Assembly: GCA_034769895.1 (NCBI GenBank)
Contig: CM068372.1
Coordinates: 373,321,258 to 373,385,257 of the forward strand
DNA: 64,000 bases
Reading direction: 5' to 3'
DNA from: Magicicada septendecula
Taxonomy: Eukaryota; Arthropoda; Insecta; Hemiptera; Cicadidae
The position numbers and the translations under genes were made by a program. Positions within the stretch are counted from its first letter, which is position 1. Each line of letters opens with the position of its first letter. Shown piece by piece: positions 52,221 to 63,888 of this stretch. The notes under the pieces are model-generated. The model searched no databases. It saw only the letters and a program-made list of their open reading frames with translations, and had not been told where the DNA came from.

Positions 52221-52919
52221 CATAATAAGTGTAAGTAAGCACATGTGTTTGTAACAATTACAGCATTTGTGAACACTGTATATTTCAATATCAATATTCT
52301 TAAAACATTATAATACAATGATTAAAGTAAACTATCATTGGTGGCATCCACTGATAGATACACTTACCAATTACACCTTCCTTTTAAATTAACCCTTTGA
52401 TCATTACTCATGTGTGTATTTTTTCATCTTTTGCTGCCTCATTATTGCCAATATACAACATTAGTTGCAGTGTTATTAATGCTGCAGTCTAGTGGATTGT
52501 TTTTGAAATATGTAACCGTTGTGACAAATTTGCGTTCTCTGTCACACATGTTTTGGAGCATTGTGCTAAAGTGTGCTTGGAGGTTATGCTGTGCTTAGTT
52601 TATGAAAGTGTAGAGATGTGAACAGTGTTTTCTTTCATAAACAGTTCTTATTGTTCACTTTATATAAATTACAGTGTGAAAAATTTTAATTTAGTGTTGA
52701 GTGTTTCTGATAGTTAAATTTGCAAAAGTCTATTTGATCGAGGACAACATTCATGAATGTGTTAAAAATATGAATCGGGTGACAAAATAACTATTTTTAA
52801 AAAATCGGAGGGCGGAAGCAGTCTACTTAATAACACTATTTACATAGATTTTTTTATTGGTTTCCCTATATTTAAAGTTCACAATTTTGCATTAAATTAC
52901 ATTTTACAAAGTTTCAAAA
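52219..52919 (-). other. Intronic sequence, no feature recognised
   Basis: AT-rich with no protein-like frame. Confidence 0.5.
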
Positions 52920-54068
52920 AATGCCAGTGTCATACAGGCCTAACATACAAACCAAGTTGTCACTGATCAAATGGTTAAACATATCTTCTCATTCTTCTTT
53001 CTTCCAAACTGCTACAGCCCTGCCTCTACTACTCACCTCCGGTTATGTCTTCCTCCTGCCAGTGTCTCCAATTCCTGATTCCCATCCTTCCCAAATCCGC
53101 TTCCACCTCCTACAACCACTGACTTCTCATAAGGATGATGTGGAATGGCTGTTAGTTTTTAATATATGTGTGGACATGTTGTCAGCACACAGCATCCATT
53201 GGTCTGACCTCCAAATCGTTTTTTTCTAATAGCCTCATAAAGACGTTTCATTAATTCAAGACAAATATTTCTTGTTCATTGTAGTGCTTTGTGGATGAAA
53301 TTCATGGTGAATAATGTCCTTAGATTGAAAAAACTGGTATGGGGCCCTTTCAACAACCACTGTGATGATTAAGCATTTGTTTAAATGTCATATACTTACA
53401 CCCATGTCTCCAGTCATGATGTTTTCTTAAATGTTCTTCTCATCAGCTCGATTCGAAAGTTGATTCATATCAACTCAATTGTGTTTTTGTCCATCAATCT
53501 AGCTGCAATGTGACTCATGCATACATTTTGTGTAATAAGAGAAATGAAATATTGACTTTATGACAGACAGTTTTTGAAATGGTTACTTCTTCAGCTCCCT
53601 TACGGACAGTGAAATAACAATTGTAATGAATGATTCCCCAAACTTTCACAACAATTTCATCAATTTTGGAGACTAACTGTTGGCCTGAAGACGATCAACA
53701 GTTGAAGTTCAGCCATCTTTGAAACATTTCCACTATTTTACATTTGAGTCCAGCTTACAGTTTTGTACATATGCTTCAAATTCAGTAACGTTTCGAATGT
53801 ATGTATAAAGGATTTTCCCAATTTAACTAATTCATTGCTCATGAAAATCACTCGTTTCAAATGCAACAAAAATTACACAGTACAAGTAACAATGGTTGAT
53901 ATAAACAAGCGCAGTATAATGATTAAACAAAATATTACGCTGTGGTTTTCACTAGGCTGCTTCTGGATGCTATTGTAGGTCAGGTCACACATTATATTAC
54001 ACACTCTGTTCGTAGCACTTCCTGATGTGTTATTTGCAAAGTTCAGGAATTTTATGAACACACCCCTG
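52920..54068 (-). pseudogene. Decayed mariner transposon
   Basis: Translating the minus strand gives fragments of a mariner transposase across several frames: VTISKTVCHK, SHIAARLMD, ITGD-like MTGDMGVS, IIHHEFHPQ, NKKYL and WRSDQWMLCADN, in the right order and spacing. Stops and shifts are frequent, so this is an old copy. The upstream end (gene sense) is CAGGGGTGTGTTCATAAAAT, at TA 54069-54070. The other terminus was not located. It lies within the host-gene intron. Confidence 0.75.
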
Positions 54069-54332
54069 TATAATAAAGTGTAACAGTGTTTTTTGTACGG
54101 AAGTAAACATTCTTGCCTCCTATGACAGCCAGCTATAAAGAAGACAGTATGAGCTGGTTTTAAAATAAATGAAAGGATTTTTTAAATTTCAACTGCTTCA
54201 ATAACCACATTAATAAACACATTAGAGGAAGATAGTGAACTCATTAAGAATCAGGAGACATGTATATACAAATGATAACTAATTAATATGGAAATTCTGA
54301 ATTGCTACAAAACATCAACTAAACGCAGTTAC

Positions 54333-54451
54333 CTGTCTGCTAATATCATGGATTTGGCTTTGGCAGATCTGTTGACATTTCGTTCAGTCTGTGGAACTGC
54401 CACTGGAAGCGTCTGTATTGCATCTGTCGATGTTCCATCATGTCCTGTGTT
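54333..54451 (-). CDS. Exon 2 of a WW-domain host gene
   Basis: A 119-nt exon with acceptor (AATTTTTTATGTAG) and donor (GTAACTG) on the minus strand. It starts in phase 0, matching the end of the WW exon at 57331, and ends two bases into a codon, which the exon at 41037 completes. It encodes a polar, probably disordered peptide containing TLPVAVPQTERNVNRSAKAK followed by SMILADR. Agreement of phase on both sides is the main evidence. The intron upstream is 2.9 kb and the one downstream 13.2 kb. Confidence 0.7.
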
Positions 54452-54943
54452 CTACATAAAAAATTAAATATTTACAAATACAACTTTTATGCCACTTTAT
54501 TTTGGACACAAAGGTAAACACAGTTGCAAAACACTTTTAAGAGTAAACAATGAGATTTATATGTGAAAATGTTTATATGCAAGCTGTTTTCTAACTTATG
54601 TCACCAAATTTTTCTTTTACACAGAACAATTCAAAACAAATCTGAAGGCAATAAGGGGTGCAGTCAAACTGAAAAAGTTTCTATACATTTTACAAAATAT
54701 GTACATATTATTAAAAAATCATTATAATTCAAAACAAATATTTAAAAAATTCATAATGTTTTATCATTGATGAAAAGTACATGTTAGCTGATTGATTTTT
54801 GAATGTCTTATTTTTAAAAATGTATATCCACTAATACAGTCTGAATGGATTAATGTATTGAGGCTGTCAAGTCCATCAAATTTATCAGTAGATTGTAATT
54901 TCCACAAAAAGCTAATGAATTTAATAACTAATACATCATAATG
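54452..54943 (-). other. Intronic sequence
   Basis: AT-rich, nothing recognised. Confidence 0.5.
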
Positions 54944-55805
54944 AGGTGTTAAATTATTGTATGAGGACATCAAAAATTGCAGGAAAATTTAAAAAATAAT
55001 TTGTATCTGTATTCACATTAATGGTAGTCATATATTTCTGCATTATCCCTTCCAACCTGTATACATTCTGTCCACTTTTAACATGCTTTCCTACTTCTTC
55101 CTCAAACAAACTTTTCAGGCTCTCCTTGTCTTTACACATTCTTTCCTCACACTTGTAATGCTTCTTTCAATGGACCAAAAAAATAAAAACAACTTTGAGC
55201 CAGGCCAGGACTCTATGGTAGGTGTCTCAATAGCTCAAAACTGTGATCTTGAAGATCTTGTTGACCATTATTTTGATGGCCATACGAGGTTGAACATTTT
55301 CCTAAAGTGAAATCATATATTTGCAATTTTACCACACTTTCTGTACTGGTACTTGATTTTTGGCTTGAGTAATATCAGCAACTTACAGATGTTTACTACT
55401 TCTTACTATTTCAAGTTTAGGTATAAAATGAACATTGTTTATTCATGCTGACATTGAAGGTCTACATTTCCTCTGATAATCACGGAAAGAAATCCAGCCA
55501 TTTCAAAGCTATCAGTGTGCTCAGAGAACACTTTCCTTGTTGCTGCTGCATTCTATGATTGATTTGTACAGGCTTTACCTTCTCTAAGTGTGTAAAACAT
55601 ATCACTGCTTGTATTTTTTCTCTGTGCACTTGTGACAATGAAGAGATGATTTTAAACTGACTTTAAATATGCCTGCAAATTGCTACAAAGGTCTGCTTTC
55701 TGACTCTGCCCCACACTTGAAGAACTGATAGACACAAAATACAATTTCCCGAGCTTCTTTGTGCAACACTTGGGGTGTTTTCTATTTGTCAGCCATATCT
55801 AGCAA
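54944..55805 (-). pseudogene. Probable fossil of another Tc1/mariner-superfamily transposase
   Basis: The minus strand reads, in pieces, MADK then TPQVLHKEAREIVF and YQFF near 55790-55720. Pieces near 55140-54960 read SLKSLFEEEVGKHV and GQNVYRLEGIMQKY, followed by an INVNTDTN tail. The beginning resembles 'TPQVLHRQAREMVF' and the end a 'C..HV...E..Y' tail of a DDE_3-type transposase group widespread in insects. Catalytic residues are no longer readable. Many stops show it is old. Confidence 0.45.
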
Positions 55806-56151
55806 TAAACTAACTAATGAAACTCACAACACTGAAACACTAAAAACATCTTCAACAAATATCGCTAACGCGTGCACTCACACAGCAGAAACGAATGACT
55901 GATCCCTATTGCTCACACAATCACGTGATACTGTGTTGCTGGCGCACAGTGGACTCTCATCGCCTTCGTTCATGCTCCAGAGTCTAATAATGAAAAGATA
56001 CTTGCAACGAATATACACCACAATGTTATGACTGATACCAGTGTCACCCTGTATCTGATCAGAAGAGAAAGAAAAATTTCCCTTCACTTTCTGACTTTCC
56101 CTCATACAAATATCAGTTATGGTGACAATTAATATATGCTTAATTACTATT
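55806..56151 (-). other. Intronic sequence
   Basis: Slightly GC-richer than its surroundings (55860-56100); possibly the 5' flank of the fossil transposon. No exon recognised. Confidence 0.4.
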
Positions 56152-56376
56152 TACTATATAAGTAACTCGACGTTTCTTGCAGTAATTATATAAATTTGTG
56201 ATGTTATTCAATTTGTTTCTTCTGCAAGTAGTATAATTTTGTATATTCTTTTTAACACCTGTATCAGTACCATCAGAGGTTTACTGATGATATATAAACC
56301 CCTGATGATACTGATATTTTTCAGTGAAACGTGGGTCAGAACTTGCAGAAGAAACAAATTGAATAACATCACAAAT
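56152..56376 (+). mobile_element. Palindromic insertion with hammerhead-like core
   Basis: Inverted arms (about 56182-56228 and 56338-56385; GCAAGTTCTG/GAAGAAACAAATTGAAT against its inverse) enclose about 110 bp. A candidate 12-bp duplication TTAATTACTATT occurs at 56140-56151 and 56377-56388, but the right copy overlaps the arm, so the boundary is uncertain. Confidence 0.55.
56302..56337 (+). ncRNA. Hammerhead-like core
   Basis: CUGAUGA (56302-56308), U, stem ACUGA/UCAGU with loop UAUUUU (56310-56325), GAAAC (56326-56330), GUGG, then GUC (56335-56337), the commonest cleavage triplet. Helix I immediately next to CUGAUGA is not convincing; the long arms could provide it at a distance. The core is textbook but the whole may be degenerate. 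Confidence 0.4.
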
Positions 56377-56388
56377 TTAATTACTATT

Positions 56389-57330
56389 ATACTGCCTTAT
56401 TTTTGTTTATTAATGGGACTAAAGGAGTGTATTATACTGAAAGAGTATAATAATGTAAACTTCTTCTATCTAACTGCAGTTGACGATTGCCTGGATAGAG
56501 TGGGAGTAAACAAGAAGAACAGAAAATAACTTGGTGTTTAATGCTCAATATACTGGATGCAGAGGTTAAGCTATACAAAGTGTCAGTACTACCAGTTGTT
56601 GGTATCAAGTTGTGAAGGTAGAGGCAATATTTGTTTATGCGGCATTCTGATGTACTCGAGTGGTGCCTGCGAGCAGGAATCTATGCTCCAATCACGTTTT
56701 ATAATAAAAGAAGGCAGACATTAGTATTCTATAATTATTTAAAAAATTATTACAGTTACAGCTTTAACATTAATTGGAAGAACCACTACTTCTATATAAC
56801 GGAATCAAAAACTGATTATTTATTCAACTACAATTTCCATTAGATGTTAGCATTTTAAATAACCATTTTGTCATCTGCATCAAAGATACCCTCTATTCTG
56901 TCCTACTCTGTGCAGCTCTCTGTACAATTTCCCCTACCATCAAATTCATCAGGAATCCACACCATTCATTTCTATATAAAGATTAATTTTCCACATTAAT
57001 TAATGGTTTCAAATAATTTTCTTCTCTTCCTCCACAGTCTACGTTTCTGAGCTACACATGACAGTGCTCCTGATAAATCATTTCGCCAACTAGTTTGTAA
57101 GACCAGTGTTTATTTCCTTAAACGTTAGTAAATAACTGCTTTTTTAAATCAATAATCCTGTCTATAAAAATAAAATAACCAATTTATTTTTTAACTCTTT
57201 CCACTGTATACTTTATGGAAACGTAAGTGTATGAACAATACTGAATTCAAAATGAAACATTTTAAAGAAAGGAAAACTACTGCACACAAATGTATGGTCA
57301 AAAGTTGGGACAGCTATGATGTCTACTTAC
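56389..57330 (-). other. Intronic sequence
   Basis: AT-rich. Small frames at 56631-56843 have no support. Confidence 0.5.
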
Positions 57331-57432
57331 TTCATTAAAGTTTTGTGATGTTTCTGGAAGTGTCCATGAAGATTCGTTACTGTTTTCTTCAAAGAAGTAC
57401 ACTCGGCCTTCATAATCACTCGAAGAAAACCA
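57331..57432 (-). CDS. Exon 1 (first seen) of a host gene: WW domain
   Basis: A 102-nt exon bounded on the minus strand by an acceptor (GTTTGTGTTTCAG) and a good donor (GTAAGTAG). It encodes 34 codons including YEGRVYFFEENSNESSWTLP. The first Trp opens the exon, the second is 22 residues later and followed by xxP, with an aromatic pair (YFF) between. This is the WW-domain pattern, which binds proline-rich ligands. Earlier exons must lie to the right. A RhoGAP of the ARHGAP12/15/27 kind (SH3, WW, PH, RhoGAP) would fit but is unproven. The gene spans more than 16 kb. Confidence 0.75.
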
Positions 57433-58460
57433 CTGAAACACAAACAAACGACACAATATTAATTGCTGGGAGTCTACAATTTAAAATTGAGCAAGCTATT
57501 TTATGAAACATGGTCCATAACTCTGTTCATTCATGTCATATAATTTTACACATAACAGTGGCCCCAAATTTTACCTTGGCTGCTGTCCTATATAAGTGAG
57601 AGAACAGCAAGGGATTAGGTTGACTTATTCGATTATAGTCATGACTTGGTGTTAAGTTGCTTTCAACTGTGCTTTAACAAACTTGACAACTTTAGTAATT
57701 GCTGCTCTTCATTTGGAAGCACTGCATAATATATTATTTTTTAATAAAATGTGATTTGGATAAAAGTGCTTTATAAATCTTGTCATTATTTTACTGTTTC
57801 TGATTTCAAATTTAATTACCACCACACCGATGCCCACTGTCAAAATAATATTACATTTAAAAATGCGTAATTGTAATGCCCACTGTAGCCTACACATAAT
57901 GTTACTATTTTAAAATGGTATATTTAATGTTCAATAATTGGTAAAACATGATATGCACGCACGCACGCGCGCGCGCGCGCGCACACACACACACACACAC
58001 ACTGTTTCCACTATTCTTGTTGTAATTGTACTGATTAATCTTTTTTTTTTCAAGAACTTGCTTTATTTCTGCAAATCACTTTCAAGGACCAGTCTTGTCA
58101 TTTTCATCAGTGCAACTGCATTATTTTTTTGTAAATGGCTGTTAGAGGAATACACTGATAAAGTGGATAAGACTGGTTCCCAAAAGTGTTTTCTACATTT
58201 AAAAAAGTAAGTTGCCTACAACCGGTCATTTAATATTATCATATCAATTATTATTATTATTATTATTATTCTGTGTGTGTGTGTGTGTGTGTGCACAGGT
58301 GTTTTCCACAAGCCAATTAAGACGTGTATAGCTGATTGTGTATGTTAAATGTGGTGCAGATTTTGCTTAGTATGTATTCCAGTCTTGACACTATTTCCAT
58401 ATTCTATTAAATATCTTTGCATTATTTTAAAAACTATCATAAAATACAATAATATCTGTT
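57433..58460 (-). other. Probable intron with microsatellites
   Basis: Includes a (CG)n-(CA)n run (57957-58002), (TTA)n (58248-58270) and (TG)n (58272-58292). A 90-codon frame at 57938 derives from the array. Confidence 0.55.
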
Positions 58461-58733
58461 GAATTTAAACTAACTGCCGGGCTGTTTGGCCGGGGTCCAA
58501 GGTTTTCAATTAAACCAAATGTTTCAGCAGCACCACTGGCTGCCATCTTCAGTGGATGCACAGTGGTCCTAATGTACGACACCTCGCGTTAGGTTTGACT
58601 CGTTACATCCACGGAAGATGGCAGCCAGTGGTGCTGCTGAAACGTTTGGTTTAATTGAAAACCTTGGACCACGGCCAAACAGCCCGGCAATTAGTTTAAA
58701 TTCAAGTGACACCGGCCATGAAAGCCTTCGAAC
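58461..58733 (+). mobile_element. Palindromic insertion with 16-bp target duplication
   Basis: Inverted arms of about 95-100 bp (GAATTTAAACTAACTGCCGG... and its inverse near 58706) surround a 50-bp spacer. A one-sided tail (GTGACACCGGCCATGAAAGC) follows the right arm. Exact 16-bp copies of TACAATAATATCTGTT flank it (58445-58460 and 58734-58749). This architecture (hairpin, tail, long duplication) matches the insertion at 23352. Confidence 0.8.
58522..58644. ncRNA. Hammerhead-like cores in both arms
   Basis: Left arm on the minus strand: CUGAAGA (58552-58546), U, GGCAGC pairing with GCUGCU across a seven-base loop, GAAAC, AUUUG, GUU. The right arm (58612-58644, plus strand) has CGGAAGA, a mutated core. 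Helix I is not clearly formed. The core is shared with the other three palindromes. Confidence 0.35.
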
Positions 58734-58749
58734 TACAATAATATCTGTT

Positions 58750-59494
58750 ACTGACTTTATCACGTTTTGACACTGATCATTTTGCTACTTTAAAACACAA
58801 TCACTCTACGCAATTAATTCGCAAAACATATATTTTGAAATGGTTCACTAGATAATTAATATCACAACTGACCAGATGTTTCAATGTCACTTGATAATTT
58901 TTGACAGAAGGAAAATAGCTAAAGATGGTTATAAGTTTTCAATGAAAAAGGAATGCCATTGTCTGTATAGGAAATTTTTTTATAAATTGTGAAAGTAGAA
59001 TACAATTCGAATCCTGCTACTGACACATTATATGTAACATGGATGGGAAGGAAAGAGAGATAAAAAGAGACAGATGGGAGATGGTGAGAGGGAGAAAGAG
59101 GAGGGAGACTGTGTGTGTACAGGTACATGTTAAGTGCTTTTGGTGTTTAAAAAAGGATTCATGCATCACTAACTTCCTCAAATATTCATTCTGACGTTAG
59201 TCGCCATATTCAAAGTTAATTACAGTATTTTTATAAACAACTGGTTTGAAATAAAAAGGTTAAACAACAGTTATCGCAATTATCAAACTTCATATTCGCG
59301 AAGAGATATATTGCAACCACTACTTTGTTAAAAGTAGTTTAGTGTTTTACTGTTCCTACATGATTTGTTCAATTTAAAGTTTTTAATTAAAATAGTACCA
59401 TCTGGAAACACTTAACAAAAGTGTTCTTTACCGCACAAGTCAGTAATGTGAAATCAGTATGACTACAGCTTTGTACATTAGAAGCAGTTCAGGG
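58750..59494. other. AT-rich sequence, no gene seen
   Basis: Contains a purine-rich patch at 59045-59110 and nothing recognisable otherwise. Confidence 0.5.
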
Positions 59495-61010
59495 TATAAC
59501 ATCTTTACTTGTGTTATAACATAGGGAACCCGCACTAATTGACTCTGGCCAATTATACAGGCTGCCTTCGTTGTAACAAGCTGAAAAATTAATTAAATCA
59601 CAAAACAAATAATATACAAGGAAACTGGGGAGGGTAGTCTGCTGATTTATGCACTCAATGTAGTATGTACTAAAGATGACATCTCTTTATTTATGTCTGT
59701 TTGATTATACAAAACATATCAACTTTTAACTTACAGTGAAAATTGTAAGGGGTTTTCTACATTAAGATTTATAATACAGTTAGCGCATTTTTACCTCGGA
59801 TCCGAGTTTGTATAGATTACTTAGGAATTTAAAGTTTACTCTACTCCATTAATGAATTACTTTATTATTCTTTATACCATTTGAGGAATGGTTTCATTTA
59901 GTAGTGCAATGTTCCAATGCTACATCACACGTGTTACTTTACCACTTATAGTTACTGAAATTACTTGTTACAACATTTATTCTTAAACTTTAGAGATTGT
60001 CATTTTAAAGTCTTTTAGTTTACAATTACTTCTATTTCAAAAGATACATATCCACGGAAGACAAGCCTCCGCGTCACCTCTTAGTTAAGGGTATTAGTCA
60101 TTGTCCTCCACGCGTGATTCTTCAGTCCTCTCTCTGTAGTGGGTTGTCATCGTGGTAGTCTTTCTGGCGAAGGTCCTCGGACTCAACTAATGTAGATTCG
60201 GATGTTACGGTGTCATGAAGTCGTCCTGTTTCTCGGTGGTATTGTAAATACAGTTGAGGTCTTCGTCTTCACATTTTACAGTTAATCACATCACATTTGG
60301 TAATAGTACGGTTGTATCTGAATTTACATATACAACCCTAGAATAACTTTAACTATATTTCTTACTGGGAGATGTCACCTTACGTATTTAATTTTCTACA
60401 TTCCTTTTTCTGGTTACACACTACATTCTCTTTATATAACACTTCACACGGTTTCTTGAAACTAATAACCACATTTAACAAAAAATACATGTTTTGTACA
60501 GCGCTCTGCTTTGAGCTGCTTACTGGTTGAACGACGCATCATCTCTGTTCTCTAACTATGTAGGAAGGGTCGGTTAATCGCGCGGAGGTTACGCATCGCA
60601 GCGAAATAGTTCCACATTTCTCCTTTATTTAAATGGTTAAAGTTTGACCTTTTTAATTATTCAAAGATATTCTTAATTACATACGTTATTAAAGTACACT
60701 ACTGTGGTCTTGTTTAATTATTTAAATAATGTCAAATTTACAAGTATTATTAGTTTGTTTAGGGGTCGGTATTCAAGATAATTCCGGTTAGCGCATGTCT
60801 ATGCAGGGTTAATTAACAACGTTTTCCCTATCTGTACACTCGTATTCCTTTTTATTTTATTATTAAAACTCTTTATTAAATATTATTATAATTTTATGAT
60901 AGCGATAAAATTTAGTTTAAATGTGCGATTTTATTAAAATTTAAAATTTCTCAGCCTTTACATTACCTTTCTATTAATTACTTTATTTATTAATTAATGA
61001 AATCGTCACA
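59495..61010 (-). repeat. 3' LTR (1,516 bp) of a minus-strand LTR element
   Basis: Minus-strand start TGTGACGATTTC at 61010 and end GATGTTATA at 59495, the same tips as the solo LTR at 6823-8401. Just upstream in element sense lies AAGCGGCGGAGTA, a plausible polypurine tract. Parts recur at 61584-61848 and 63889-64000. Confidence 0.8.
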
Positions 61011-61583
61011 TACTCCGCCGCTTAAAAACAGACTCCGGCTTATTTGGTCAGCAATGTACCGGGAGTATGCTGAGGGATTACCGTATGAAATTTCTTGGTA
61101 CTCGTTTTCTTTTCTTCCGTGAACTTCCCTTTATCTCGTTTCCTAAAGGCTAACTTAATTTTATTTCTTACTACTAATTTTCGTAACCTCACAACATCGT
61201 GGCCCGACTGATTACATTTTGCATACTCTAACTTTAGTAGTTAGTTTTCTGCACTTTCTTTTACCCTTGTAAAGAACTTTTCAGTGCGGCGCCATTGTGA
61301 CTGTGTTACGTTACATATATTATTCTTAATTACCTCTAATATAACCTAAAGCGGATCCCATACTCCACTTTAGATTATTTCTAATCCTAATTGCTTATTC
61401 TACTGAGATAAGCGGAACTTCACGAAGGGGAATCTTTATTCACTTTTAAACAATCAACTGTAACACACTAAGCAAGAGGGGACAAACACTTTTACACAAT
61501 TACTTATTAAACTAAACAAGTGGCGCTTGTTAATAATAAAAGTATTTAATTGTTTTTTTTTACAAAAGCAGAGTGGCGCAATT
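61011..61583 (-). mobile_element. Short interior of the minus-strand LTR element, with primer-binding site
   Basis: Only 573 bp separate the two LTRs. At the right end the minus strand reads TTATA then AATTGCGCCACTCTGC, in the place of a primer-binding site. No gag or pol is encoded, so the element is a heavily deleted (TRIM-like) derivative. Confidence 0.55.
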
Positions 61584-61848
61584 TATAACATCTTTACTTG
61601 TGTTATAACATAGGGAACCCGCACTAATTGACTCTGGCCAATTATACAGGCTGCCTTCGTTGTAACAAGCTGAAAAATTAATCAAATCACAAAAAAAATA
61701 ATATACAAGGAAACTGGGGAGGGTAGTCTGCTGATTTATGCACTCAATGTAGTATGTACTAAAGATGACATCTCTTTATTTATGTCTGTTTGATTATACA
61801 TAACATATCAACTTTTAACTTACAGTGAAAATTGTAAGGGGTTTTCTA
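61584..61848 (-). repeat. End of the 5' LTR (265 bp matching 59495-59759)
   Basis: Nearly identical to the last 265 bp (element sense) of the left LTR. At 61848 the match stops abruptly and gag-coding sequence begins. Confidence 0.85.
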
Positions 61849-63324
61849 ATGGTACTGTTTTCGTATACAGTTTCTACTGATGTGTCCAGGTTTCCCGCAG
61901 TTATAGCATACATTTTCTTTACGTGGGGTCTCACTGGTTTCCTGTCGAGTTTGAGGCTCCTTGGACTTACCATGGCCATGAAAATAGGTTGGTCGCCGAA
62001 ATGGTCATCTTTCTCGTTGAGTTCTTGCATCTGTGGCTAGGGCTTGCGTTTCCTCTCTATATTGTGTTGTGGATAACGATGCATGTCTGTTCTGATCTGC
62101 GTACCATACATTTGAAGAGTGAATACTACATTGTTCAAGATCAGCGAAAGTGTGGGGCCTATTTATTAGTGCTAAACGGGAGCGTTCTTCAGGAGATAAG
62201 CCTACTAGAATAGTATCTACCAATTGTTTCTCACTCCAGTCGACTTGCAGTACACGTGAAGATTCTCTGATGTCTGCAATATAGTGGGCCAGTCTTTCAT
62301 GGGGTCCTTGTACTCGAAGTACGGTATTTCTTTTAATCTCCTTGTAAATTCCCGTGGGGATAAAATGTTTGATTATGGTAGTATGAAGTTCTTCTACTGG
62401 AAGAGTCGAGTTTAATGATTCCAGTACACGATCTCATAAGGGTGGTTTACATTTGGGTAGGATTACTTGCAGGATTTGCCAATCGTTCAATTGTTGTAGA
62501 TCTTTTATTTGCAGGAGGTATCTGATGAAATTTAACAGTTTCGTAACGCTTAAGCCATCGGTGTAAGGAATTTCATTAATTATTTTCTCTACCGGGTGGG
62601 TAATCTTTCCGTATAGGTCTACATTAAAATTCACATTTGGTATACATTTCGAAGGATTAGTTGCTGCATTAGGAGTAGTAATCGCATATCGACTAGTGCG
62701 AGTATGGTGACCACTAGGATGTGGGGGTTCTGATATCGTTAGGGTATTTAATTCTCTACTAGGTAACTGTTCATGAGACGGTTGTATCTTCGATATGGTG
62801 GGTGATTCATGGTTCGAGGTGGAGGGAGGGTGTTCTAAAGTAGGGGATTGAACCGGGGAAATATTTAATTTTTGTAAGTAGTGCTCAATTTCTTCCATTC
62901 TAGATGAGTCTGACTTTCATCGCAATTCGTTGATAATTATGGGTAATTGACGTAATGCCTCATCCGCAAATTTCTGCACATCGGGAGGGATTACGGTGAC
63001 GTCGGGCCAGCTTAATAAATTGTTCAACCGGCGGGTTAAATGTTCTATTCGTTGCATGACGAGCAATATTACAGTAGGTGATTTTTCGTCGTGAATGTTT
63101 TGAGATAATAACGTCAGTTCCCTATACTTCGCATAACAGGTTTCTCGTTCGCTGTCATAATCGAGTTCACGCAATCTATCTAACTGCGAGGGTATATCTG
63201 ATTTGCTTTCGCGTAATGATTTGCGCAATTCAGACACTGTTACGTTCACGTGTTTTAAACCGCGTAAAATAGCTTCGTAGCACAGCTCATCTTTTAATAA
63301 TAGATCGGGGTTAAATACAGCCAT
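61846..63324 (-). pseudogene. Ty3/gypsy-type gag with CCHC knuckle, three in-frame TGA stops
   Basis: One continuous frame of 492 codons starts at ATG 63324. The N-terminal part has LLLKDELCYEAILRGLKHVN, the middle is Ser/Pro/Thr-rich, a capsid-like region (DWSEKQLVDTILVGLSPEER) follows, and a zinc knuckle CYNCGKPGHISRNC lies near the end. It is interrupted only by TGA codons at 62919-62917, 62436-62434 and 62007-62005, with no frameshifts. The terminal TAG is the first codon of the LTR segment at 61848. The knuckle normally leads on to protease, so the gene is cut off there. It is unlike the coiled-coil gags elsewhere in the window. Confidence 0.85.
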
Positions 63325-63888
63325 TTTTAAAATGTGAGTGGCTATAAATACTTATTCTACTATTCGCATTAAATTCTATACTACTCTTTCTTGTTTTCAC
63401 ACATAAACAATTAAAATGTGAACTTTAATCATTTTACAATGGTAGTGAGAGAGAGAAATCTCACACAGGCGTCAATATACATTCAACGAAGGGGGGAATT
63501 CTCGGTTACTAAACACAGGATGATACACGCTTCTTATAACAATAGAACAATCGAAGAGGGTTGCGTATTGTCTAACTCAACTTTGTGGGAGGTAACTATG
63601 ACAGTTTTACACAGGCATGGACAAGAATTTAACCGGTCAGATTTTGTTTACAAACCGACATGTTGATGAATGAAATTTTTGACAAGCACGTACCTGATGT
63701 TGTTTCGTATTCTTGTGGCGTCTTAAGTTAACATTATGTACATTCCTATATCTAAATCATAATTAAAATTACTTATTTACTATACTATTATAATAATAAT
63801 TATCATTTTATTTTATTTAAAATTTTAGACACATATTAAAGTACATGAGTGAATAGATCAACAGGGTGTCACAATATTACACAGACCG
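63325..63888 (-). other. Leader-like sequence upstream of gag
   Basis: Part of the block that replaces 672 bp of LTR. It contains GACGCCACAAGAATACG (minus strand, near 63715), which could be a leftover primer-binding or leader sequence, but no LTR end could be placed. Confidence 0.35.

Noticed and set aside
54764-54973. A 69-codon minus-strand frame following the fossil transposase
   Set aside because: No conserved motif; probably 3' flank of the fossil.
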